Shown here: piece after piece, positions 21,821-32,100 of the stretch
How positions within the stretch are numbered: position 1 is the stretch's first letter
How the letters are laid out: each line of letters starts with the position of its first letter
DNA from: Tenrec ecaudatus
Lineage: Eukaryota; Chordata; Mammalia; Afrosoricida; Tenrecidae
Length of the DNA: 64,000 nt
Direction: 5' to 3'
Assembly: GCF_050624435.1 (NCBI RefSeq)
Contig: NC_134539.1
Coordinates: forward strand, 118,899,525-118,963,524
Notes under the pieces: generated by a model
What the model saw: the letters and a program-made list of their open reading frames with translations, nothing else
Told to the model about the DNA's origin: nothing
Databases searched by the model: none
Translations under genes and position numbers: made by a program

Positions 21821-21952
21821 GGCTGTGGTGAGACCTCAGTCTGCGAGGAAAGTTCAAGTGTTTGGTGAACAGTTGTTTAGCTTGAGTAAGCCTCCATTGG
21901 GGCTAGGGATTGTTCTTAGGGTGTTCCACAGGAAACTAGCTAGAATAGGAAA

Positions 21953-21953
<1 letters not shown>

Positions 21954-22025
<72 letters not shown>

Positions 22026-22040
22026 TCTCTCTCTCTCTCC
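21954..22040. repeat. (CT)n/(CA)n microsatellite
   Basis: About 28 CT dinucleotides, then a CA stretch, then CT again. Confidence 0.97.
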
Positions 22041-22099
22041 CCCTCCTCCTTGGGGGCAAGAGGCTCCTCACAAATGTGGTAAGAAACCTCCATACGTTT

Positions 22100-22440
22100 G
22101 CACATGCTGTTCCCTCTACCTGTTAGGCGTTCCCCCTCCTCTTATATCAAATCATTCAAATCTTTCAGACTCTTCTCTTCCCCAGGCTCTCTGCCTCCCC
22201 CCTTTCAGTGGCATCCTTTCTCTTCAGCCCTCAGTGTGACCGCATCCTTTGGCCCAGTTGTGTCCCTTTCAGTGTGTATCATTTAGCTGCTCTGTTGGCA
22301 GGCTCATCTTCCTCCCTGGACTGTGAGCTGCTTAAAGGCCAAGATGGCTGCTCAGTCACCTCTCTCTTCTGTCTTGTCCAGTGCCCAGCCCCGCACCTGA
22401 ACATACGGCAGCCAGCTCACTGTAGCTGCAAAACACGGGC
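22100..22440 (+). repeat. L2 LINE 3' fragment
   Basis: TGTTCCCTCTACCTG, ATTCAAATCTTTCAGACTC and GGACTGTGAGCTGCTTAAAG with CTTGTCCAGTGCCCAG follow the order of the L2 3' end (weak, but collinear). Confidence 0.6.
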
Positions 22441-22466
22441 CTCCGAGTCGTCAGACTTAACATCAC

Positions 22467-22583
22467 CTGTGGGGCAGTGAATTCCTTCCTGAAGCTCTTT
22501 TAGAAATACTCTTCGATCCTCGGGTGAGGTCCAGGTAGGATGGTAGGGGCCAGGCCAAATCCAGGGATACATATGGTAACCAA
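22467..22583 (-). other. Candidate unassigned exon upstream of HEATR9
   Basis: 117 bases on the minus strand lie between a strong acceptor (poly-T then AG, 22585-22584) and a strong donor (CACAG|GTGATG). They are open in the frame HMYPWIWPGPYHPTWTSPED then RRVFLKELQEGIHCPTG. I do not recognise the peptide. It could be a 5' UTR exon of HEATR9, an exon of an unannotated transcript, or chance. It does not join HEATR9 exon 1 in an open frame with the acceptors I can see. Confidence 0.25.
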
Positions 22584-22778
22584 CTAAAAAAAAAGGGGGG
22601 GGGAACAATAAAAAATGAGTAGTGGGGGAACAGGGCACTAACCCACCCAAGGGGAAGGTATTGTTTATATCTCCACAGGGAAAGAGGGACCAGATTTCAA
22701 CCCAGTGCTCCAAGATGTGAATGCAACTTGTGGAGAGGTCTGAGGGGCTGACCCCAATCCCAACTACGTGGACACCTG

Positions 22779-24715
22779 CCCCTCCCCACAGAAAAATTTA
22801 TTTCAGAGAACAGCACTGCATCTGCAGCTCTGGGAGAGGGACGTGTCTGATCAGAGCACACGGGAACAAATGAAGGGGGAGGGAGAGAGAGTGGAGCACA
22901 TCCTGGCCCACCAAGCCTTGAGGACGATATCCCTACTCAGAGTAGCCAATCCACAGAGATCACATGGCCGGCCCCACTATGAGATATGACATCCCTCACT
23001 GACCCATAGCCTTACAGGGGACAACACTGGAGACAGTGTGGGAATTCCGCCCAATTGGAAGAGAGAGAGAAAGAGGCAAAACACTAAGGGTGTGCAACAG
23101 AACAGCAAGGGGAACAGAGCAACGAAGTCCCCAGGGATTACCAAAATAGACTTTGTGGCCAGGGCTTGCTGCCCCATCACACTCGACCAGAAAACACTCC
23201 TAACACTCCACAAACAGTCTTTGAACTAACTACAAGCTTTTCTTTCTTGTGTTGTTTTCTTTTTTTGTTATTGGCTTGTTGTTTTTTTTTTTTGTTTCAT
23301 TTTGTTCCTTGGCTTTGCTCTGTCTTGTTTTTGTGCATGTTATTATCTCCGCAGATCTGTCTAAATATGATAGGCTGGATGAACAATCTGGAGGAGAAAA
23401 CAATGGGATTGACAGTTCTGGGGGACATGGGAGATGGGGAGGTGGGGGGAAAGGTAGTGGGTGTTAACAAACCCAGGGACAAGGGAACAAGTGATCCAAA
23501 TCAGTGGTGAGGAGGGTGTGGGAGGCCTGGTAAGGCGTGACCAAGGGTAATGTAACTGAGAGGAATTACTGAAACCCAATGAAGTCTGAGCATGATAGTG
23601 GGACAAGAGGAAAGTATAAGGAAACAGAGGCAAAAGGAGGCAAAAGACATTAATAGAGGTCTAAATAAAGGCATATACATCTGTAAATACATTTATATAT
23701 GAGGATGGGGAAATAGATCTATGTACATATATGTATAGGTTTAGTATTAAGGTAGCAGATGGACATTGGGCCTCCACTCAAGTACTCCCTCAATGCCAGA
23801 ACACTTTGTTCTATTAAACTGGCATTCTATGACACTCACCTCCCAGACACAATGGCTAAATACAAAGCGGGTGCATAAGCAAATGTGATGAAGAAAGCTG
23901 ATGGTGCCTGGTTATCAAAGGATATAGCGTCTGGGGACTTAAAGGCTTGAAGGTAAACAAGTGACCACCTAGCTCAGAAGCAACAACGTCCACATAGAAG
24001 AAGCACACCAGCCTGTGCAATCACGAGCTGTAGAAGGGATCAGGTATCAGGCATCAAAGAACAAAATATCATATCATAGTGAATGAGGGGGGAGTGCGGA
24101 GTGGCGACCCAAAGCCCATCTGTAGGCAATTGGATATCCCCTTACGGAAGGGTCATGGGAGGAGACGAGCCAGTCAGGGTGCAGTGTAGCAACGATGAAA
24201 CATAACTTTCCTCTAGTTCCTAAATTCTTCCTCCTCCCCCAACTGTCATGATCCCAATTCAACCTTACAAATCTGGCTAGACCAGAGGATGTACACTGGT
24301 ACAGATAGGAACTGGAAACAGGGAATCCAGGGCAGATGATCCCTTCAGGACCAGTGGTGAGTGGCAATACTGGGAGGGTGGAGGGTGGGTGGGGTGGAAA
24401 GGGGAACCCAATTACAAGGATCTACATATAACCTCCTCTCTGTGGGGACAGACAACAGAAAAGTGGGTGAAGAGAGACGTCAGACAGTGAAAGATATGAC
24501 AAAATGATAATTTGTAAATTATCAAGGGCTCATGAGGGAGGGAGTATAGGCGAGGGAGGGGGGAAAATGAGGAGCTGATGCCAGGGGCTTAAGTGGAGAG
24601 CGAATGTTTTGAGAATGATGAGGGCAATGAATGTATAGGTGTGCTTTACACGATTGGTGTATGTATGAATTGTGATAAGAGTTGTATGAGCCCCTAATAA
24701 AATGATTAAAAAACA
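22779..24715 (+). mobile_element. Family X retroelement, apparently full length (~1.93 kb)
   Basis: It starts near GCCCCTCCCC (22773-22782) with CTGCAGCTCTGGGAGAGGG downstream, runs through T-rich, purine-rich and GATATAGCGTCTGGGG segments, and ends GAGCCCCTAATAAAATGATT plus an A-tail. The copy at 56729-59003 begins at the same point, which argues for a real 5' end. There is no ORF longer than noise. G-rich polypurine stretches and an AATAAA-A tail resemble L1 3' UTRs, so it may be L1-derived and L1-mobilised. Confidence 0.8.
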
Positions 24716-24719
24716 CAAC

Positions 24720-24800
24720 GTATAAACAGCTCAAATGTCCATTAATAGGTGAAGACATAAATAAAATGTGTATACATTAAAAAAGAAAAGAAATACTCTT
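24720..24800 (+). repeat. Short L1 fragment
   Basis: AACAGCTCAAATGTCCATTA then GGTGAAGACATAAATAAAAT resembles the L1 ORF2 3' segment. It directly follows the family X tail. Confidence 0.5.
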
Positions 24801-24939
24801 TGAACTCCCAGTATATAACTGGGTGGGACCGTGCAGAGAGGGTATGTTGATCTCTAACATGGGAATTCATCCATGCTGCTATCCTGCTGGGTATAAAATA
24901 AAGTGGGAAAGGGGAACTCACTGCTAGGCAGTAAAAAGA

Positions 24940-25090
24940 GCCAGGAGAGTCTAGTTCATGTTGACTCATAGCAACCCTACAGGACAGGATAGAATTGCCC
25001 CCTGATTTTATGAGACGGAGACTCTTTACTGGAGTAGAAAGCTCCATCTTTATCCTGATAAATGCCCTTAATCCAGGAGACAGAGCTGTG
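24940..25090 (-). repeat. AfroSINE-type SINE (minus)
   Basis: CATGTTGACTCATAGCAACC, AGGACAGGATAGAATTGCCC and GTAGAAAGCTCCATCTTTATC are the SINE read in reverse. Confidence 0.75.
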
Positions 25091-25129
25091 CCATCAGAGA
25101 AGTGGTCGCAGCAGAGGCAGTAGCACCAA

Positions 25130-25570
25130 GAGCACAGGACAGTGGGTGGGTGGCAGGCCTTCGGGCAGGAGGACCACTTTCAGTGTCGATGGTCTCCATT
25201 TAATTGGTTGACCTTCAAAGCCCGGGCTGAGTGGAGTGCCCTTTGGGCATTTATTGGCAATGCTAAAAGAATGTTGTTACACTACCTGAGCAGGGCAGAG
25301 GCCAAGGGCTGGTTCAAGCATGGCGGAGAGACAGAGGGACAGAGAGAAGCATGCCGGTGGACATCTCTGAGAAGAGGTGCTCCTGACCCAAGAACTGTAC
25401 CCTGAGCATTTCTGATCCTCAATTGTAGTCTGTTAACGTTTCTAGCGAACCCTGTACTTGTGAGTATGGCCTTTGAATTCTCTGTGGCTATTGTGATGGA
25501 CTACTGAACCCAGTAGAGCAGAGAGGGTTGTGGGAAGAATGGTTGGTGTAAGAATTGGTAAGAAGGATGG
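25130..25570 (+). repeat. Probable LTR-like repeat, not identified
   Basis: GAGAAGCATGCCGGTGGACA, CTGTTAACGTTTCTAGCGAA, and GGACTACTGAACCCAGTAGA then GTGTAAGAATTGG recall an afrotherian LTR from memory, but I cannot name it. No coding potential. Confidence 0.35.
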
Positions 25571-25934
25571 AGGGTGAAGGCATGTCTGACCTCAGCCTTA
25601 TAGAAATGGACCTTGGGCTGTTGAGTGTGATTCTCTTTTCCCCTTGAGAAGATAGAGCAGGTCAGATGCTGCCTCTTCTCCATTTGTGCATCACCAATAT
25701 ACTGACATCATGTTCCTCAGGTGATGCTCTGCAAAGGACCTAATGCCACCCATGTGCTAGTCCTGCCCCAACTGCTTAACCGAAGCCTAAATATAAAAAA
25801 ACTAGTCAATCCACCTTGAGAGACGTTCTACCAGAATCTAGTCTCAATGCCAACCGCCCCCCCCCCTGGTTTGGAGATACCTGTTGATTGATTGGATTCA
25901 TTGATCACTAGATTTATATGTATCCCCCCCAAAA

Positions 25935-26790
25935 AATGATTTTTTTTTTACAAAACAGCTTTATCACCTTCAGCATACTCTCCATTATACTTAAAACATC
26001 TGTCAAATCTGCAATTCTATTCTTGGAAACATTTTTCAAACTCATCTGATTGGATGACTGACAGCACCTCCCTGTTTGTTTGTTTTTATCACTTCTTCTA
26101 CATCATCAAATTTCTGCCCTTTCTTTCCCCTCCTTATTCTTGCAAACAAAAAGAAGTCACACAGTGAGATCATGTGTGGGTGTGTGTGTGAGTCGGGTGT
26201 GTGGGCAAGAGAGGCATGCTGTTTTTGGCCCCAAATTGAGATGGCTGCGTGAGCAGGTGCATTGTCGTGGTGGCAAAACCTGTCCCCAAATCAGGCCTTA
26301 TTTGCCTCACACTGTTACACAATCTTTTCAGAACCTCTAAATAGAAAGTGTGATTAACTGACCTGGTGGAACGAACTCCAAATGCACTAAGAGTTGATGT
26401 TTTAGTCTATTCAGGAAGTTGACAGACATCCAGAAAGAGGTGTGACATCAATCGACATTTCATCTTTTTTGAAACTAGAAAACTCATACACGTGAGTTTT
26501 CCCCACAGTGTTGTCCTTGAAAACTGTGTCCACATCAGAAGAGTGTCTGCGGCATTTTTTCCCAACCAGGAACAAAATTTCACAGCCACACTTGGTTCTC
26601 TTAAATCAGTCATCATAAAAACCAGGTTTGAACAAAGCTGCTTTTATGAGAAAGTTCACTGTGACCAGAGAGAACCTTCCCAGGTGACACCACTGGGTGC
26701 ACTAGCTCAGACAGAGTTGCTCCATGCTTGTGTAGTGGGAAGAAGGCGTACTATGGAAGTTCTGCCCATCACAATTCCAGTTTTTGAGAT
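25935..26790 (-). pseudogene. Mariner transposase pseudogene
   Basis: Mariner transposases are DDD cut-and-paste enzymes. On the minus strand, broken frames give FCSWLGKNAADT (the N-terminal mariner FxxxLGKNAxET-like block), then DNAPAHAAISIWGQKQHASL (the second catalytic Asp region, 26215-26290), LCDFFLFARI and KFDDVEEVIKT, ending ...FVKK near 25941. Order and spacing match mariner, but frameshifts and stops are frequent and the SPDLAP box is disrupted. It cannot make an active enzyme. The ends of the element were not resolved. Confidence 0.8.
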
Positions 26791-26964
26791 CCTCCCCCAA
26801 AGAGTGATTATATCTACCTACACACATATATAAAACAAATGTAGTAAAATGTTGATAGTTGAACTTCAACAAAGGGTATGAAGGTGTATTCTTTTTTTTC
26901 TTTCCTTCTGAAGCTTTATTAATTAACGACATGCTAAGTCCAAGTGTAAAACTCATCTGAGCTC

Positions 26965-27480
26965 CTAATTTTTAAAAAATTTGAAACATTTTTGGGGGCT
27001 TCATATAGCTCTTATCACAACCCATACATACATCCATTGTGTCAGGCACATTTGTTCATATATTGCCATCATCATTTTCAAAATATTTTCTTTCTACTTG
27101 AGTCCATGGTATTAGCTCATTTTCTCCCTCCCTCATGAACCCTTGATAATTTATAATTTTTCCCCCATGTCTTACACTGACAACAGTTTCCCTTTACCCA
27201 CTTTTCTGTTGTCCGTCCCCTTGGGAGGGGGTTTTATGTAGATCATTGTGGGTTTCCCCTCTCTCCCCCCACCATCCCCTCACCCTCCTGGTATCGCTAC
27301 TCTCATTATTAGTCCTGAGGGGTTTATCTGTCCTGAATTCCCTGTGTTGCGAGCTCTTATCTGTACCGTGTACATGCTCTGGTCTAGCTGGATTTGTAAG
27401 GTAGAATTGGGGTCATGATAGTGGGGAGAGGAAACATTAAAGAACTAGAGGAAAGTTGTATGAGTCATCGGTGCTATACT
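26965..27480 (-). mobile_element. Family X retroelement, 5'-truncated
   Basis: Read on the minus strand it ends at the A-rich tail near 26965-26995; on the + strand CATATAGCTCTTATCACAACCC, TTTTCTGTTGTCCGTCCCC and CTAGAGGAAAGTTGTATGAG follow the family order. Confidence 0.8.
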
Positions 27481-27796
27481 ACAGAGGGTGTACCCCTACA
27501 AAATTCTGTAGGCTTGAAATTTTGCAAATTAGAGAGAGAAACAAAATCATGGGCCTTGACATGAAGCTCAATGGCTTCAAATCTTGCGTCCCTTTCTGTC
27601 TGTCCCTGTGTCGTTTCTTTCTCTTGCCGGGGATTTTCTCAGCACAACAGGGCCAAGACTAGTCATAGGGCTGAGTATGAAAAAGGACACTGGACTTCAG
27701 GCTTGAGCCTATGCCTGACAGACAGGCACTGTGAGGCTCCAGTTTGCTAACGAGAACCATCCCTCCACCACCCTCATGCCTGTGCTTCCTCGCAGG

Positions 27797-28249
27797 GTGA
27801 TGCTTGGTTAGATTTCATGTCAATTGGATGGTACCAGCATGGAATGGGGGTGCAGTCCAACCCATCAATCAGGTCTCAGCCTGAGGATGTATTCTTGGGG
27901 GTGGGGCCTTTATAAGAAGGGAGACACAGACCTTCTCTCTCTCTCTCGCCCCTCTTTGCAGCTGGCTGTGTGATTGTCCACCTGTGTGGCGTGGCCTGCT
28001 GACGCTGGGTGCTGTGCCACCCTGCCACGTTCCTGTGGACCTTGGATCTGAGCACCTCTGTGGTCTCCCAGCCTCGTGTCTTTCTGCTTCGTCCACTGCC
28101 AGCTGCACCAGTGTGAAGGGGCTCTGGCTTGCTCTGGTCCCATGCACTTGAATTGGACTGAGCCGGGCTGCCTTCCTGATATGAAGTTCATTCTTATACA
28201 CGCATGAGGGTCACCGGTTTTGTTTCCCTGGACAACGTAGCCTAACACA
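27797..28249 (-). mobile_element. MLT2-like ERVL LTR, diverged
   Basis: The minus strand begins TGTGTTAGGCTACGTTGTCC and GGGAAACAAAAC and ends near CATGAAATCTAACC. It is a more diverged relative of the LTRs at 14171-14648 and 50357-50846. It lies about 500 bases downstream of the CCL5 poly(A) site. Confidence 0.6.
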
Positions 28250-28735
28250 CTTGGAATCTGTCAGCAGGACGGGACATGTGGGTGACGGAGTTCGAGTGTC
28301 ACTTGAGGAAAACCGTATAATGCTGCTTTTCCTTCCTGCAAATAGCTGAGGATTTGGGGGCTTGCCGTGAAATCCCACCGCTGGGGCAAGGACGATGTTA
28401 AAGGACACCCCCCCCGGGGATATGACATGGGGTGGGCTAGAGTGGGAGGGGTGCAAGGGTCAGGTGGGCACTGAGACGGGAGGGAGTCAGGTAAAGAGGC
28501 CCAGAGACCGGGGAGTGGAGAGAGCGTGGTGTTTCCTTCGGGGAGAGGCTGAGTCACCAGGTACTTTCCCTGCTCTGGGCTGTTCGGGTCCCCTTCTCAG
28601 AGAGCTTTACTGCTCTCCCTGGCCATGCGGCAGGCGGACAGCTCCCCGGTCTAGGACGGACCCTAGATATGTGCGCCAAGCTCACGGAGAAGGAGAAGGA
28701 GGATTCCTGGGGAGGAAATCAAACCAGCAGCCGGC

Positions 28736-29108
28736 TTCACACTTACATGGAGAATTTTAATGGAAAGCTGATTTCTCACATTTGCCAACCACCCCTTCCG
28801 GGTGAACGCTCCAAGATGGGAATCTTGACCCTGGAATATTTCCTTTCGTTCCTGCTTCCAGAGGCTCGCTGCCTTCCTCCCTCCTGGCGGCAGAAGCTCA
28901 GAGCCTGGAGACCTGCTCATTCACAGCTCAGCCTCAGCAGCTCTTTCAGGAGATTTGTTTCCAACCGTGGCCTTGTGGTGGAAGCCTGGTTTGCATAGCA
29001 GGGCGGGAATCGAGGATGGCGGGGAGCAGCCTCCCCAGGGGGCTGGAGGAGCAGCAGCAGCAGGGACAGAAGAACTTGCACAGGCTCCGGTTCCAGGCAC
29101 CCCCCGCC
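28736..29108 (-). other. CCL5: CCL5 3' UTR (estimated)
   Basis: Sequence after the CCL5 stop down to just past the ATTAAA. No repeat was recognised. The 3' limit is estimated. Confidence 0.5.
28756..28761 (-). terminator. CCL5: Candidate CCL5 poly(A) signal ATTAAA
   Basis: ATTAAA on the minus strand, 348 bases after the CCL5 stop, in CCATTAAAATTCTCC. It is the first poly(A)-signal variant I see in the 3' region. Human CCL5 has a longer 3' UTR, so the true end may differ. Confidence 0.5.
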
Positions 29109-29196
29109 CTAGCTCATCTCCAGAGCGTTGATGTACTCCCGCACCCACTTCTTCTCTGGGTTGGCGCACACCTGGCGGTTCCTTCGGGTGACAAAG
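29109..29196 (-). CDS. CCL5: CCL5 exon 3 and stop
   Basis: 88 bases, residues 62-90 and [23 protein letters not shown] and YINALEMS. Forms strand 2-3 and the C-terminal helix. Acceptor CCCACAG. Confidence 0.98.
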
Positions 29197-32100
29197 CTGT
29201 GGGAAGGAAAGGCAGGTTGGGACCTGGTCAGCATTAGCGGATGAGGTGGATGACAGCGGAATGATGGGGAAGGGGAACTAGGGGGGTATGCGGTGGTATA
29301 TTTCAGAGTGCCCTCGACTTTTCCAAAGTCAGTCAGTACACATTGCTACTAGGGTCCCAGGTCATGGCGCACAGGTTTATCCCAAACAAGACAAGGGCAC
29401 GCGTGTCTCTGCCATCCGTGGGCGGGGCAGACAGAGCTCTTGTCTTAGTCTCCCCCCAGTGCCCTTGAAGGAAAGGTCAAGTCAAAGCAGGGGCCTCCAT
29501 GAGGAAGTCAGGCCATGCACCTTTTCAGTGTTCTCGGAGTGGGGGGAACAAACACGTCTGCACAGTCAAGGTCATGAGGGTTGGGGTAAAGTTTCCCAGG
29601 GAGGTGCTCACAGGGCACCTCTTACTCTCCCAGTTAAATAAGTGGGTGCTTTGTTAGGTCTTTCTGGGAAAAAAGTCAGTGCAAATTTCCTGGCCGTTTT
29701 TCTCACCAATAGGGATTTCAATTTTCTTAAAAATTCTTCTTGATAAACTCCACTAAATGTCCTGTGTCCCTCTAGAGAATCTATTCAGATGGCCCCTTTG
29801 AGATCCTAAAAGCAGGCACCATAGCCTTCTGCCTTGAATTTAATTGACCCAGCAGGGTCCCACAGAGCCACTGTTTAGATTGGACGATTGGATTTTCTTT
29901 TTTGGACAGCATCCTAAGGAGACCAAGACCAGTGTGTTACTGAGAGAACTGTCTGCAGCCATCCACCGATCCCAGAGACATACCTGAGCATATTTGTTGG
30001 GAAGAAACCCGAATAGGCAGGCATCAACTGGAGCTGGAGTAGCAGGACTTTTTGACTTACCCTGGTACCTGTGACCTGTTAGGAAAGGCTTTGTGCTCTT
30101 CTGTAGGGTCAGAGGGTTCCAGGGCGGAAGCAGATTTGCGTGCATTTGAACCCCCACGTGAGGACAGGCAGCCTAGTGGTTTGAGTTCCTTGGCTGCTTG
30201 TTGGACAGCATCCTGGGTCACAGCTGCTCTTGGGATGCTGTCTCCCCTTTCTGAAGCTCACTCTAGGCCCCTTGATTGTCTTGTGTTTTCCCACCCAGCT
30301 GTGCACAGGTGACAAAGGAGCCAGGGAGCACTGAGCTCTCAGCCCCCCCCCCCCCCCCCGCCCTCTGCCCCGTGCTTGCTCTCTCCTGCAGAGGAGTGTG
30401 TGTTTTGAAAGAACACCAATTTTCAAGTGCTCAGTTGCTAACCCAGGGATTGGTGGTCTGGGCCCATCAGCGCCCTTCTGGGGAGGAAGGTCTAACCTCT
30501 GTGGGGGCGGCTGTCTTCTCTGTGGAGTTGTTTTGAGTCAGAATTTGGAGGGATCGTCAGGCGCAGACCCTGCCCTTTCTCAGCCCAGAGTCACACAGGA
30601 AACCCATTCCTTGGTCCCCTCTGCGGTGGCCAGCAAGCCAGAAGGTCAGGAAACCAACACCTGGGGTGAGAAGTTCTCAGCCCCCCCCCCCCCCCCCCCC
30701 CGCTTTGGCGTCCTCCGCAAAGTGGGTGCCAGAGACCGGCCCTGCTTGCTCAGCCTCCCCTCTTGCTTCCGGAGCCTCTGCTGGTCAGGCTTTCCCCTCT
30801 GCCTGCTCAGGCTCTGGGGAGGGGAGTGGATGTGTTGGGTGGGGGGACCCCAGCTTCTCCTGTCCCTCAGGAGTGGGCTTGTCAGCATTGCTGCCTTCTC
30901 CTTGGTGTTCTTTTCCTGGTTTTACTTGGGCCCGGCATAAAATAATGCTTCATGGATATATATATATATATATATATATAAAATAATGCTTCATGGATAT
31001 ATATATATATATATATAAAATAATGCTTCATGGATATATATATATATATATAAAATAATGCTTCATGGATATATATATATATATATAAAATAATGCTTCA
31101 TGGATATATATATATATAAAATAATGCTTCATGGATATATATATATATATATAAAATAATGCTTCATGGATATATATATATATATTGCAGACCAAACAGC
31201 AGCGTTATCTGTTATTTCTACAGATATAACAATGTGCTTAGATGATGGTAAGTGAGCACTTAATGGGGCACCTACTATGTGCCGGGCCGTACTCCATGCA
31301 TTTTATTATTCTGTGACCCCCGTCAGAGAACTGCCGTCTTCTCTCCAGCTTACAGATGAGGAAAGTGAGGCTCAGAGAGGTTTTGCGAGTGGCTCCAGCT
31401 CAGGCAGCCACCAAGTGGCACAACTGGGACCCTTGGTAGGACAGGCCAGGTCTCGTCAAGACTCTTGGGTTCTTGGCCCTCTTTTAAGGGAAGGCCCCTT
31501 CTTCCCAGCAAAGATGGCTGTGTTTCTAGACCAGATGCCCTTGCTCAGTCACCCATCTCTGCGGCTCCCTCAGGCCTAAACAAACCCAACGCACACACAG
31601 CTCTTTCCTCTTCCCGGAAGCTCTTCCGGGGCTCTGCCAGCCTTCTGGGCAGGAAGCTCAGCCTCCTCTCCTCCCAGTCTTCCTCGATGATGACTCATTC
31701 CACCTCTCAACTAGTCTCTGCTTCCCTCCCCTGCAGGCACTGTCCAGCCCCCAAGGCCACCACGGTTCTCTCTTGGCCCTGTCTCTAGGCCCTCCCTGTT
31801 CAGCGCGAGCTCCCTTCCCACTTAGTCCATTCCAGAAGCTTCTGCCTGCTGCCTCTGCAGTTGGAGGCCCGGCCCAGCCCGACCTCACTCCTCTGCCTCG
31901 TCTCCCAGTCTTTTCAGCGTCTCCCAGTCTTTCTGCACAAACCCGAGCAGGTTCTGCAGACATCCCCTCCGCCTCATACCCCAGCTCCTGTGACTTGGCT
32001 CTCTCTGCCAGCCCAAGTCCTGCCCCAGCTGGGGCACTTTCGGCAGCAACGGCCCCAGGTCCCTTCTCCTAGCCCGGAACCTGCGTTTGCTCCCTCCTCC

